Source of the DNA: Wyeomyia smithii
Lineage: Eukaryota > Arthropoda > Insecta > Diptera > Culicidae
Reading direction: 5' to 3'
DNA: 64,000 nt
Assembly: GCF_029784165.1 (NCBI RefSeq)
Contig: NC_073696.1
Coordinates: forward strand, 262,862,494 to 262,926,493
The position numbers and the translations under genes were made by a program. Below the pieces are notes generated by a model that worked only from the letters and a program-made list of their open reading frames with translations, ran no database searches and was not told where the DNA came from. Of this stretch, positions 1 through 11,985 are shown piece by piece. The number at the start of each line of letters is the position of its first letter. The stretch's first letter is position 1.

Positions 1-437
1 CTATTAGAAACGTTGAAATCAATCCAGGTCAGGAATCAGGATTAAAAACTCTACTTGTATGTCAGGAATCGACAGGACCACGAAGAACCGAAAGTTGATA
101 TCTGTTGCAATTTTGAAATCAATTGAAAACTTCTGTTTTCTACAATGCTGTGTAAAACTAGAAAAATGGTAAAAAATCACAGAAAGGTTGTATGCAAAGC
201 CACGACCGCAAGGTTGAAGTAGAATACTTTTACAAGAAAGATAACTCGGCTGCTTGCGTGTCAGTCATTTTTTCTAGTAAATAAACGTTGACCGTTCATT
301 GGCAGTATTGTAATTTCTTTATGTTTGATACATATATCATTGAATATTTTTAAATTTTGTGCAAATGAGAAGTTGAAGTGCTGCGGAGTTGTAATATGCA
401 CATTCAATACGACATCATTAAACGGAAACGAAACAAA

Positions 438-598
438 GGCTACGGTTATGAAGAACCCGAATGACGGCGCGATGCGATTCGCCTTACCGTGGTGAAATGT
501 ACAGCTCTTTTTAAGGCGAAGTAGAGCTATACATTTCACCACATTTCGCCTTGCCGAATCGCATCGCGCCGTTATTTGCGTTCTGCATAACCGTAGCC
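438..598. mobile_element. 161-bp near-perfect palindrome (foldback MITE)
   Basis: GGCTACGGTTATG at 438 and CATAACCGTAGCC at 598 begin two arms that pair almost along their length (CGGCGCGATGCGATTCG / CGAATCGCATCGCGCCG). The centre is TTTTTAAGGCGAAG. AAA flanks both sides (435-437, 599-601), a possible 3-bp duplication. Confidence 0.75.
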
Positions 599-802
599 AA
601 ACACTAAGCGACGCACGTAACACGTAATAATAGTCAGAGTATGTACTCTATAGTATAACTTTGGATTATAGCGCAGATTATAACTTTGGATTATAGCGCA
701 AAACGAGAAAATATTAACTCTTCAAATATTCATTTTTGTTTTTCAAATTTCTGTTGTTCAATTTAATATCCGATGAAATGTCTGTTTATTATCTGATGAA
801 GG

Positions 803-1155
803 CTCTTATATAGGCCAAATGATGCATTCCCAATTCACTAGGTCCATAACTCTGCCGACCGTGCTTGGGAGAGCAATCGTATAACGACCAATCAGAGGTC
901 GAATTTTGTGTTTCGACAAGGCTTAAGGATTTTCAATAGTACAATAGTTCGAATAATAAAATTGCACTTTCATGCATCTGGTAGGAATCTTAGAAGATTT
1001 TCTCATCGATGGCTGCAAAAACGAAGGAAATCCATCGAAAACTAACCGATTCATTAGCATTTGAAATTGGACATATTTCTCACTTTTTCAGTTTTAGATT
1101 TTCATTTCACATCCCTATGTAGCCGAACTTCCTGAGAGAAGTATTCTACTTCAAA
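803..1155 (-). repeat. Promoter-like dispersed repeat, copy 1
   Basis: ~350 bp shared with 2594-2945 and 56536-56910. On the minus strand it contains CTCTGATTGGTCG (CCAAT box) and CCTATATAAGAGCC (TATA box) about 75-85 nt apart, preceded by GAAGTAGAATACTTC. No gene follows. Confidence 0.7.
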
Positions 1156-1954
1156 ATGCAATCAGAACTTTTCGTGCTCTGTTATGCAGATATGACATTT
1201 AGATGAGGACTTATGGTATATCATGTGCGGAACCTTTTAGGCGCAGCTCAGACCTTTTGTTTCAGTAAACTGTTGTACCTTTTATAAATCTTTGTTTATG
1301 CAACGAAAATGATGAGAATTAAAAGTTAGAATTATTTTGCCTTTTATTACATCCCTTAGGAGAGTTCAAAAGTTATGCTTATATTGCATGCACGACAGTA
1401 TATAAATTTCATCATTTTCGCAGTATTATATCCAAGGTAAATTAGACATGAGAGCATAAGGAATAAATAAATGGTTCGATTTCTCCTACCTCTAGTAGAA
1501 GGCCCTTCTCCAGCGTCCCAACCAGAGGTTGGACACGTGTTACCTCGGGCTGCTTTGACATTGACCTCCGTACTGGTACTTGGTTTCTTCGATGCACTTC
1601 CCCCATGCTGGTCCTTCGCGCGTTTCCGAGCATCACGCTTGTATTTGGCGTTCATATATTCAGACATAGCACTGAATACACTTCCGATGGATTTCTCAAT
1701 AAATGCAGTAAATGCACTCGTAGTCTCTTACCCGAGAATAATAAAACACTTCCAAGAAATGTTGCACTAGTAAAAAGACAATTTCCACGTGTTGTAACGT
1801 GCTGGAGCACGAAATCTATGTCTGTGATAGGGAACCTTCACGTTCACGAGGCATGACTGGAGAAACGCGTCTGATAATGCGGTAAATTTTTAATGTCTTT
1901 TTGTGCAAATCATTGTACTCAGACAAAAACCTGTTTTGAATTGGATGAAATTTT

Positions 1955-2455
1955 AGTGAATAAACGTTAACCGTTTGTTATTCAAAGTTGGTCATGCTGA
2001 TCGCAGCCTTTGCGCTGCCCCTACAGTGGGGGGTTTACTAAATAAAGTAAAAGTAAAAATTAGACAACTACAACAGAATTTGATTGCATCCTGCACAGAA
2101 TGTCTGCTTGTGTTGATGCCAGAAAATTATTAACCTTCAATTATTTTATTTGCCTTGAAAAAAGCATTTTGCGGTTCAAAATCGGTTGCTAATTACAACC
2201 TTTGAGCTGCTCTAACATTGGGGGAATTAAGATACACGGACAACATGCACTGTGGAAGCTATTTCACATTAGTAAATTCGACGGGTGCGACAGATTTGAA
2301 TTGCTAGGATGCAACACAGAATGCTTGCTTGCGTTGACAAAAATTATTAACTTTCAATGACTTGTTTATTTGCCTTGAAAAAGGCATTATGATTTCCAAA
2401 ATTGGATTTCCTGATGGCAATCTTCATGCTGCCCCAACATGAGGGGAATAATGGC
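1955..2455. repeat. Tandem repeat, unit ~220 bp, about 2.3 copies
   Basis: Blocks recur in order: CTGCCCCTACAGTGGGG / CTGCTCTAACATTGGGG / CTGCCCCAACATGAGGGG at ~2014, ~2205 and ~2430. CACAGAATG(T/C)CTGCTTG recurs at ~2095 and ~2318, and TTATTTGCCTTGAAAAA at ~2145 and ~2368. Divergence is substantial, so it is old. Confidence 0.75.
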
Positions 2456-2593
2456 TGTCTGGCGACACACGTTGAGAAAACCCGCGCTTCTCCTGAGACG
2501 TGGTGACCAACCACAGGGCTAGTGCTGCTGCTAAGGAAGGACGACTGCTGTTGTCGCTGTCTAGAACTATTATGAGCGGCTCCGGCTGAAACA

Positions 2594-2945
2594 GGCTCTT
2601 ATATAGGCCAAATAGCATGTTTTCAATCGCAAGGTATATGATCCTGTCGACCGTGCTTGGGAAGCAAGCATATAACGACCAATCAGAGGTCGAATTTTTC
2701 GTTTTGACAAGGCTTGACTATTTTCAATAGTACAATAGTGTGAATAATAAAATTACAATTATCTTATTTCGGGAAGAATCTTAGAAGATTTTCCAATCTA
2801 TTGCTGCAAGAACGAAGGAAATCCATCGAATACTAACCGATTTATTAGCATTTGAAATTGGACATATTTTTCACTCTTTTCGGTTTTAGATTTTCATTTC
2901 ACATCCCTATGTAGCCGAACTTCCTGAAAGAAGTATTCTACTTTA
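2594..2945 (-). repeat. Promoter-like dispersed repeat, copy 2
   Basis: Closest to copy 1 (about 85-90% by eye). On the minus strand CCAAT and TATATAAGAGCC are followed by CTGTTTCAGCCGGAGCCGC and a G+C-richer stretch (2424-2590) that has a 64-codon open frame of no recognised family. Confidence 0.7.
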
Positions 2946-5872
2946 AAACTCCCCAATATACTTTTGAAATACCTGATCCTCGATACATATTTCTACTTGC
3001 AAGGTTAGGCCCAGAAACTGAAAATTGATGCAACTTTGCTATCCAAGATGGTGAATACCGATACCAAAAACTATGAGAAGCTGAAAAAAGTAGAAGTTTA
3101 TATCTGACACATAACCGCATAATTGACGTAGGACAACGAGAATCTATCATTCAAACACACAACACAGTGAGCAAGAGGGTAGAAAACTAAAATTACCACG
3201 TTCCATGTTACTTTCCAAACCCATTGGTTTAAATTTCATCACCGCGATATATATTCAGCACATAACATCCCCCTAGCCCCTCACGGCGAACGGAAATGTT
3301 GGTACCATTCATGTCTCGTTATGTCATAAATTGAGTTTTATCCTGTAGAGTAGAGGACAGACAGTGTGGCAACACTCGAGCTATCACCATCATATGTTAG
3401 AGTACTTTTTTCAAGCTTGTGGGCATTTCTGCATTTTGAAACGGCATATATTGTTTTCTTATTTTTCTTATACTGCCCATAATTCAAAAATTGACTAATA
3501 TGCCATTTTTTCCAAAATCGGGAAAACAGTTTCCCGTGATGGTAGACACCCTCAACAAGGTCCCTTGCGGTAGCCGATTGTCAAAAAATGCATTCGAGAA
3601 AGCAGCAAACGTGGAACAATTTTGGCTAATATCCAAAATAATTGAAAAGTTGGCTAATATCCAATATGTTTTAATCTGCGGCACGTACACGAACCAGTGT
3701 GTTATTACTGTACTTGTAGCTTTCGAAAGTGTGTCGTAGCCTGGCGACTGGTAAACGATCGTAAAGTGCTAGCATCAAATTTCACTTTTTATACGAGGAA
3801 TATTGTACTGCAAAACCCAATGATCAAAACGCGGAATGTTTCGTTCTCTCATGAATATTTACATTCTTAGAAATGCTATTAAGCTCTTCAATTAGAAGTA
3901 ATATTTAAAAGGATTTAGATTTCATTTTGTATTTGATGAGATAAAACATGAGAGTGGATTGAGAGATTTTGTATATATTAATAATAGTTTTTTATATTGT
4001 TATATTGGAAGAAATAATTGAGTCGCCGTCCCTCTCGTCCTCACTTGTGCTCCCGTGTTGTTTTATTAAAAAATTTAAAGCCATTTGTATCGCCAACGAG
4101 CAGGATATAATTCACATCGTATGGATATTAGACGAATTGCACACCGGTTTGTCAACAGACCTTTCGTTTCTGTTTCAACTCAACGGCAAGGTTCCAGCGT
4201 ATATGAAGGGTGTCATACTCAATAAAAAGTTGTAATGGACAGTCAAAATATTTAGTACCGACAAAAAACTTTAAAATGCGTTTAAACCACCACAAAATAA
4301 AGAATATCATTTTAACCTCGTGTCAATTTAGTCTATACCTACCACTATGTGTATAACCAAAAGAGAAAATCCATTAATTTTTCAATTGTAGATTTGTTTA
4401 TCATGAGAAGGACAGTGTTTGTATTGGAACAATTGCTCCAAACATCAAGTTCCAAACAACAATTTCCATTTTGTCTATCGGAACCAGTCTTCTGCAGCAC
4501 AAGAAATGAGCCCAAAAAAAAAATTAATCACAATCCGATCTGATTGCCTTTCGCTTCTCCCGCCCTTTGCACCACGGAACACGGTTATCCACCAACACTC
4601 CAATTGAAATCTGACACTCACATTTTCTTTGTTGGTGGGGGAACATAGTCTCGAGATCCTTCTCATGCTTGATACGTTCTGGCTTCTGAAGCAGAAGCGC
4701 CTTCAGCAGAAGTGCCGCCGCAGCTGATCGTTTTCATTGCCTTAGAGGAAAAACCATCACCTTCATAAACGCAGAAGCAAGAATGACGAAACTTGAAAAA
4801 GTATATGCGCTTCATATGCTCTCGGAAGATATTTGAGAACTGCTGCTGGTGCTTCTGTTTCAGAAGCCAGATTGGAAATGAACGCGAGTCACATGCCTGT
4901 GCTGCTTTTATGCATGAAAATGAGAATGAGACCACGGGTACAGTTGGATGATTGATGAAAAAACCAGTCACGTGGTAGCCATGCAGATGATGGTGATGAT
5001 GATAATGATAGTCCCGCCACATACCCCTACAAAGTTTTAAGCAGGACAATTTATTTCTAGACAATTAATTGTGTCATATTGAAATCAGTTATACAAAAAA
5101 ACGAATTGATTTTACCTTTAGATATAAACATTTTCAAAAACTGTTTACTTGATTCACATCGGTGAAAATGTGAAGAGCTATACTACGGTTATAGGCATAG
5201 TTTTCCCAGGTTAATGTTGGTCGATTTCCGTTTATCATCACCAAACAGTCTACCTTCATGTACATTTTCGGAAAACTTTTAAAAATAACATTGTTTGTTC
5301 CGAAAAACTTCAAAAACTATACCAAGTCTGTTTGTCCCATCGATAATATTCTATACATATTTGTCCCACTAGATTTTTTCTATTCCAATTCTTACCACTA
5401 AACACTTATTCCCATACTCACTATTTAGGAGCACTAAAGACTTCTCCTTACAATATTTGGCTACATTTCGAACTTCAGGAATTCGGTACCGAGAACCGCT
5501 TTGCTTGATCATTTAAATGCGGTACGTTCATATCTTTATTAGGGATACTCAAACCTTGTGAGCTGGTTTGTCATCAGAACGCATTACTTTTCCTGGCATA
5601 AGAAGATAAACGCACGAGATTCATACGAATTGATAGTTGAAACAGTTCTTTTGTTCGTAGCCAGAATGGTGAAAGCTTACCAACGTTCAAATATGATAGG
5701 ACTGGGCAATCTCCAAAAAAAAAATCATCTAATACTTATTCAGTTAACTAAACTATCATCTTGAATATTGCCACGTGCGTATTCAACAAGATTAACGTGA
5801 TAATTTTCTCGAAAAATTAACAACCTTGTATTCTAAGTACAAACTTTGTATTGGGAAACATCGAATACACGT
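2946..5872. other. No recognised feature
   Basis: A+T-rich DNA with only short frames on both strands. The longest (5064-4663, minus) is His-rich low complexity and unconvincing. Confidence 0.5.
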
Positions 5873-6005
5873 GGTGGGACCAGGGCTGCTAAGTATACAG
5901 ATTTTTCTGTATTATACAGACATTTTGACCACGATACAGAAATCACCAGAATACAACCGAACGCGAAATCTTTATATATCGGGCATCATTCTGGTTAAAG
6001 AAACA

Positions 6006-6644
6006 CTCGTCGGACTCGATTATATACCTATAGTCTCCGATTTTTTTTTTCACTATATATAATCAAATTTTATATATAATCGAATCAGAGAAAATAAATG
6101 TTTTTTACTTATTTTACATGAATGACTTGCTGATTTCGAGTAAATAAGAAGAATTTTATTTTAGACTCATCCCCCTAAAAGTCACAAAACACATTTCTAA
6201 CAAAAAAAAATACCTTGTAGCTATTCCTAATGTAATTGCAGTCAAAAGGAAAGAAAAATTTTGATCAGGGTGTGTGGATTTGTCGTTTTTATTTAATTTC
6301 TCAAATTTGAAAAAAAATGTAGTAAATTTTTTTTTAAATGTTTTTTTTTTTAATTTTTTTTTGTTCTAGAACTTTTTTAATTAGGTATTTTTATTTATTT
6401 TTATTTTCAAATATTTTGAAAAATTTTGAAAATTGGAAATTTCTTTTAATATTTTTTTTGAATTTTTTTTTCTATCAAGCGTTACGTATTTTATGGATGT
6501 TACCACATAATATCTCTAGATAAGACATATTTGAAATAAAAAAAAATGCTTCTATATATAATCGAGTCTAAAATTATATATAACCGAATCATATATAATC
6601 GAGGCAATATATAATCGAGTCTCTATATATTCGAGTCCGACCTG
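6006..6644. mobile_element. TA-type MITE (TCGGACTCGATTATATA family), copy 1
   Basis: Ends GTCGGACTCGATTATATA and TATATATTCGAGTCCGACCTG are inverted repeats; TA follows the right end (6645-6646). Internal sequence (TATATATAATCGAATCAGAG and the AATGACTTGC region) matches the copy at 35319-36030. The left outer bases are degraded. Confidence 0.7.
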
Positions 6645-6646
6645 TA

Positions 6647-7312
6647 TTTGGTCACTTTAGGTTATTTTTCAGAAACCGAAAGTCGCTATCTTGGATTTCA
6701 AAATAGTATTTGAAGACATTTGCCGGAAAGAAACCTGAAGTTTCCTTCTTAAATTTAACAATGGCGTCTGGAGTCGAAAATTTTTCTTGCTCTCAACAAC
6801 CTCAACATATCAAATGTGGTTCCATTTACTTGATTATTTCTTGAGATTAGCGAAAATTTGTGTAAAACCCCTCCCTTTCAGAAGAAGGAGGGTGTCGAAA
6901 GATTATGGATATTTTTGTTACCCCTGAAAATATTCACCTCCCGAATTTGGTTCCATTTATTTGGTTAGTTCTCAAGGTGTGCAGAAATTTGTGTTTCATT
7001 TGTTTAGAACCCCTCTCTCACATAAGAGGGAGGGGTGTCGTACCATTATGGACATTTGTTACCTCTAAAAACATTTACATGCCAAATTTGGTTCTATTTG
7101 GTTGATTGGTTTTCGAGCTGTGCGAAATTTGAGTTTCATTTGTATGGGACCCCTCCCTTATAGAAGAGGGAGGGGTCTCGAACTATCTTAGTCACCTTTC
7201 TCGGCCCCTAAACCCCCTATATACAAAATTTCACGTCGATCGGTTCAGTAGTTTCCGAGCCTATATGGATCATACAGACAGACAGACAGAGCTGCATTTT
7301 AATATGTTTAGA
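6647..7312 (-). mobile_element. Helitron fragment (minus strand), 5' end present
   Basis: On the minus strand it starts TCTAAACATATTAAAATGC after an A, then GCTCTGTCTGTCTGTCTG, ATATAGGCTCGGAAACTAC and repeated CCCTCCCTCTTC blocks. It ends abruptly at the border of the TA-type MITE at 6644, with no CTAG end. Nested in the hAT-like element 5881-8443. Confidence 0.7.
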
Positions 7313-7509
7313 TTGCGTAACACTTATTAGATGTCCGTGCATAAATAGATTATTACAACCACAAACAAAATTTTTTTTAATTTCCAATATTTTTATAATT
7401 TTTTCATATAATGTATTTTGGCAGCACTGCCGCACACGAATGAAAGTAAGCTGTCAAAAAGTATGATGGGTGATGGTAAATTCGTTTTTGCGGTGTATTT
7501 AAACGGTGT

Positions 7510-8235
7510 ACTTACTTTACTTTTAAGGCGAGAGACCGATTATCGATCCAGTGCCGAATCCAAAATGCGTCGCCATGTCACTCGGTCTTGGGCTGCTATC
7601 CTCCAATCGCCCCTAACACCTATTTCGCGTGCATCCTCGTCGACAGCACACATCCAACGAGTGCGGGGTCTACCCCGAAGTCGACGACCTCTATCGGTAT
7701 TAATGAAAAATATAGTCTTTGCTGGTCGTTCATCCGGCATTCAAGCTGCCCAGCCCACTGCAGCATGCCGTGTTTTATCCGCTTGACTATATCCTGTGAT
7801 TTTTGCACCTTGTACACTTTATGGTTCATGCGTCTGCGCCAAACACCATTTTCAAGTTTGCCGCCAAGGATTGAACGCAAAATCCTACGCTCAAAAACAC
7901 CAAGAGCTCGCCGATCAGCCTCTTTCAGCGTCCATGATTCATGACCCTAGAGAGCCACCGGAAGAATCAGTGTTTCATAGAGTGCAAGTTTAGTACGGAT
8001 TTGCAGACTGCGGCACCTTGACTGGTTACGTAATTCGTAAAAGGCCCTGTTTGCAGCTGCTATCCGCCTCTTTATCTCACGGCTAACCTCGTTGTCACAT
8101 GTCACTTATATTCCCAGGTAAATAAATTCGTCGACTACTTCAAATGTTTCCCCATCTAGCACCACCGTAGCACCAACCTTCGACGGACTACCACGCACTC
8201 TGCCAGCCACATGTATTTCGTAGTAGTTGAACGGT
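7510..8235 (-). pseudogene. RTE-like LINE fragment, C-terminal part of reverse transcriptase ORF
   Basis: Minus-strand translation in shifting frames gives, in order: VVDEFIYLGI, REIKRRIAAANRAFYELRNQ, TKLALYETLILPVAL, FERRILRSILGG, GMLQWAGQLECRM, then RGRPRTRWMCAVDEDAR and AQDRVTWRRIL. This is the C-terminal region commonly seen in RTE-type and related insect LINE polymerases (the GRPRTRW and W...AQDR..WR blocks are characteristic). At least two frameshifts and a stop (after YLGI) are present, so it is dead. It lies inside the hAT-like element 5881-8443 and ends near 7510 beside a short TTACTTTACTTTTA tail. Confidence 0.7.
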
Positions 8236-8451
8236 GTTCGTGAACAAATATACCCAATTCGATTCATAGGAAAAAACACGGTTGAAGACCTAAGTTCTCT
8301 TCCAGGAATTTAGCCAGCCTTTTTATGGTTTCAGGCGAGGTTTAAGGTCGGATTCCAAGCCCAGCACTTGTAGGCACACGAACAAAATACAGATTTTTTT
8401 GCAGGTGCATACAGATTTTTCAAAATACAATCTGGCAGCTCTGGGTGGGAC

Positions 8452-9870
8452 TGATATGTATAGAAATTATCCACTGTATAATTGGACAAATATGCATCGA
8501 ACGGCAGTATTGAGCGAAGTTTGCCTATTTTCCATTCTGCCACCCGCGAATTTTCAACTTTTTTACCATGAATTACCACTGTCTCTTCAAATTAAGTAAA
8601 AAGCCTATGGGAAAGGTAGTAGGAGTAAAATAGAAAAGTGAATACTGCAAAAAAATCATTTAAAAGCCGAAAAATGCAGGAAATGTAATTCAAATATAGT
8701 CTAAAATTGCTAAAAAAAAGAAAACAAAAGAATGGCCAAGGAAATCACTTTCTGAGACCAGAAATGCTAAAAAAAATTAATACCACACAAAAACTCGGAC
8801 ATCGGGGATATAATCGCTGCAAATCGCCTCTAAAGGTCGAAATAAATGTTGGCGAAATTTCCAAATAAATCAAAACTCGCTAAAACTCCATTTTGATGGT
8901 AATTAAACTAATTCCAAATTTACTCTAAAAAAAGAAAAAGGAAAGAGAAAGGCCAAAGCGTCGAAAAGAAACTAATGAAATTATTAAAATAATTCCAACT
9001 AGTTAGGGCAGAAAAAGAACAAAGTTGATTTGTATTTAACGTGAAGTTGCTAAAAGAACTTTTCCAAGAGCACAGAGAGGTAAGACTAAAATAAATAATT
9101 ATGATTCCTATGAATCCCCAAACAACTGAATGAGCGAGGGATTAAAAAAAATATTTTAAATTTGACCTTAAATTACTGGAAGGAATACATCAGCTCTCAG
9201 CTGCTCAGCGCGAAGTAGGGATGGGGAGATGAAAGAAATTTAATCCTGAAGGGAATTAACTGTAACCTCATTCCACCAAACCGGAATACTTACTTCAATG
9301 AAAAGGTACTCCGATTCACTCACAGTCGAGTAAAGGTTACCAAAGCGGAGTTAAACAACGTTATTTTGTGGACATGAAATTAAAACCCCTTTCTGGTGCT
9401 AAGATCAAGCTGGTTTTTGTTGTTCAGGGTTTGGTGATGTGAATGTTCTCCTTTTGTATCTGATCCCACCAGCTTTTTCTTCAGAACAATGTCGCCTTTC
9501 GTGGAAACTCTACAGTGTGAGATTCGGCAACGAGTTTGTCATCTCAAATAAGCCATTTTAGACAGATTTTCGACCTTAGTCCGTTCTGAACATCAACGAG
9601 GTTTTCCCGGATGAATAACGCTGAAGCATCCAGAACAAACTTCAGTTACTTTTGGCATTGCGTAAGGAGTTTTTTTTTTCGAGATGATAAAAGTATCTTT
9701 ATTGTAGTCGCGGACGTTTTCATCTCGGTGCTTCAGACCTTGTTTCAAAAGGTGCATCAGCAATGAGTTATTAAACAATAAGTAGATCACATTTCACTTA
9801 CCTTTCGACTTTCGGTATACCAGATAACAGCCAAATCTAAATCAAAAATTCAGATCCAATTTTCTGGCAC
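8452..9870. other. No recognised feature
   Basis: A-rich DNA with GCTAAAA-type words; nothing identified. Confidence 0.5.
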
Positions 9871-9875
9871 CGTAT

Positions 9876-11219
9876 CACAGTGTTTTATTTTGCCGTTTTC
9901 GTGCGATTAATTAATGTTGATTATAGCTGTAATGTATGTTCGGAGAAGTTTCAGTATATTCAAAAATACATCTTTAGATGTAGGAAGATGAGTGATCAAT
10001 CCACCTAAAAGTGAGATAGAAAATTTATTTTTTTATCAGGTTGAGATAGATGCATGGTGTCTTCGGCAAAATTTTAGGTGATCTCAGAGCAATAAACTTT
10101 GCCGAAGACATCATATTTCTTTCTCTTATATATTACGAGCAACATAAAGTTTTCTATGAAGAGGTACTGAAAATCACAATTTTCGATATAACTTTTTTCT
10201 CAGATTTTTCCAAATTTCCAAACCTTTTACAAAGTTATCAGTCATCTCAAGATGCATGTTTATGCTGAACATTGTTATTTTTTATCTCTTAAAATAAAAA
10301 AGTTATTTGACATTTTTCGATATTTTTGGGGATACTTTCACCTCAACCATCTCAACATTACACAGTTTTACGCACGTGGCAGTTTCATACGATGAAATAA
10401 CTATCTTCAGACTTTCAATTAAAGGTGAACACTTAAGTATGTAAGAGTATGTAAGCAGCCTTTTCGCCTTTGTGCCGATTTTCGTACACAAAAATTTAAA
10501 AATAAAACAGTTTTGAATTTTGAAGGTGGCCTTAAACGATCTTAAGCTAAACATGTATGTATGTTTTGATAAGGTTACAAGAAATAGAGAAAATGTTAGA
10601 AATAGATTAACTAAAAATTGACAGAAACGAAATCTACCGCACGATGTTATATATGTAAAGCGAAACCAACACAAATGAACAATATTAGCAACGTTCAAAA
10701 GTTTCAAGTTGATGAAAGCACGTTTCAGTTCGGTTTAAGCACTTTACACGGATGGATCAGATTTTAAGAGTATTTTCTTAACGTGTCGTATCGGTTGGAA
10801 GTTAAAAAATGGTCACCACGTGGAGAAGATCGAGAAGCGATGCTGAAACAAAAAGTAGAAGGTTTGGAAATTCGGAAAAATCTGAGAAAAAAGTTATAAC
10901 GAAAATTGTGATTTTCAGTACCTCTTCATAGAAAACTTTATGTTGCTCGTAATATAAAAGAGATAGAAACATGATGTCTTCGGCAAAGTTTATTGTTTTG
11001 AGATCACCTAAAATTTTGCCGAAGACACCATGCATCTATCTCAATCTGATAAAAAAAATTTTCTATCTCACTTTTAGGTGGATTGATCATTCATCTTCCG
11101 ACATCTAAAGACGTATTTTTGAATATCTTGAAACTTCTCCGAACATACATTATAGCTATAATCAACATTAGAAACGCTATTTAATTAACCGCACGAAAAC
11201 GGCAAAATAAAACACTGTG
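9876..11219. mobile_element. Foldback element with Transib-like ends (CACAGTG, 5-bp TSD)
   Basis: 1344 bp with long inverted arms (9876-~10235 and ~10855-11219) that start CACAGTGTTTTATTTTGCCG and end CAAAATAAAACACTGTG. A 5-bp duplication CGTAT flanks it (9871-9875, 11220-11224). CACAGTG termini with 5-bp duplications are the established Transib pattern. The centre (10240-10850) has a 134-codon open frame on the minus strand without recognisable transposase motifs, so the element looks non-autonomous. Confidence 0.65.
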
Positions 11220-11406
11220 CGTATGTCGTTTCTGATCTTTCTATTCCGTGAATTTGTCCAATTGCGAAGCACCTGAGTTGAAACAAGCCAAATTAGCCCA
11301 ATCATGCCACATTACTCTAAAAGAAATCTGCCGTTGGTGATACCACACTACAACACTAAATTAAAAAATAAAAACAGCTCAATACAATAAACTCTTCGAA
11401 CATATT

Positions 11407-11760
11407 TTTATTCCGATTTGTGTGACTAGTCTAGAATAGAAAAAAATAAAGGCTAACACGAGTATGGAAAATATTCGTTTCGATCCTTCCTTCTGGTCAG
11501 GCTGATTTCACTCACTGTCTAACTTTTTATCCATATTTGTACGATTGTACGTTTTGTACTCACAAACCTTTTTTTTTTTTTTTTTGAGAATTTCAAGTTT
11601 CATTTAGTATGATCACCATCACCGGTGGTGTTCTCCGTTGAGGGCACCCGTCTTAAACTGATAGGTGTGATGCTGCTGAGGCTGCTAGTGCAGCAGGTGG
11701 TGCCGCTACAGTTTCCTACCGACAAACAGCAAACGGCCCGGCCTAACCCTCGCCCATCTA
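11407..11760 (-). other. Probable 3' UTR of the receptor gene with candidate poly(A) signal
   Basis: Downstream of the stop the minus strand has no further coding signal. An AATAAA hexamer (read as tttatt on the plus strand at 11407-11412) lies about 350 nt beyond the stop and is a candidate polyadenylation signal. A run of about 17 T on the plus strand near 11571-11585 would be a poly(A) run in the transcript. The true cleavage site is not determinable from sequence. Confidence 0.35.
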
Positions 11761-11985
11761 TCATCGCCAGCCACCGGTGTCCAGGCTCCGGGTCAGATTG
11801 CAGTCCACCGAAAAGTTCAGCTCGTTCGGTGTCGGATCCGAGTAGAAGGAAGGTCTGGACAGTATCAGCGAACGTTCGTCGGCCATCATGACAAAGTCAC
11901 TGTAGCTGGGCTGTTGATATGCTTTTCCCCGGCTGTAGGAACCGGATGCCGCCGGCGTTGCCATATGAACGCTCCGGATGGTACG
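11761..11985 (-). CDS. Neuropeptide GPCR, last coding exon and stop
   Basis: The final coding exon: acceptor TTTTCTCGCAG before 11985, then 74 sense codons and TGA at 11763-11761. The tail reads in part KAYQQPSYSDFVMMADE, SLILSRPSFYSDPTPNEL and CNLTRSLDTGGWR, rich in Ser, Tyr and acidic residues and G+C-richer than the flanking DNA, which supports real coding sequence. It follows the previous exon after a 466-bp intron in phase 0. Together the six exons give 343 residues, with a tail of about 195 residues after NPxxY. That is long for an AKH receptor and more like the long-tailed corazonin and ACP receptors. With the alternative acceptor of the previous exon, this exon would be read in another frame and stop near 11897. 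Confidence 0.72.
   Translation of the reverse strand, partial: RTIRSVHMATPAASGSYSRGKAYQQPSYSDFVMMADERSLILSRPSFYSDPTPNELNFSVDCNLTRSLDTGGWR

Larger units (their letters stand above)
5881..8443. mobile_element. hAT-like element, 8-bp TSD, filled with nested insertions
   Basis: Left end CAGGGCTGCTAAGTATACAG and right end AATACAATCTGGCAGCTCTG are inverted repeats (CAGRGCTGCYA). They are flanked by a perfect 8-bp duplication GGTGGGAC (5873-5880 and 8444-8451), the hAT signature. Of its 2.56 kb most is nested material: MITE ~6006-6644, Helitron 6647-7312 and LINE 7510-8235. Own sequence seems to be under ~0.6 kb and has no transposase. Confidence 0.75.

Noticed and set aside
1356..1860. Overlapping frames of 64-103 codons on both strands
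   Set aside because: Mutually overlapping, no recognised domain, no splice or promoter support.
7418..7993. Plus-strand frames of 65-122 codons
   Set aside because: Antisense shadows of the RTE-like LINE fragment on the minus strand.
10303..10707. 134-codon minus-strand frame inside the Transib-like element
   Set aside because: No transposase motif, Phe/Lys-rich composition typical of A+T-rich DNA.
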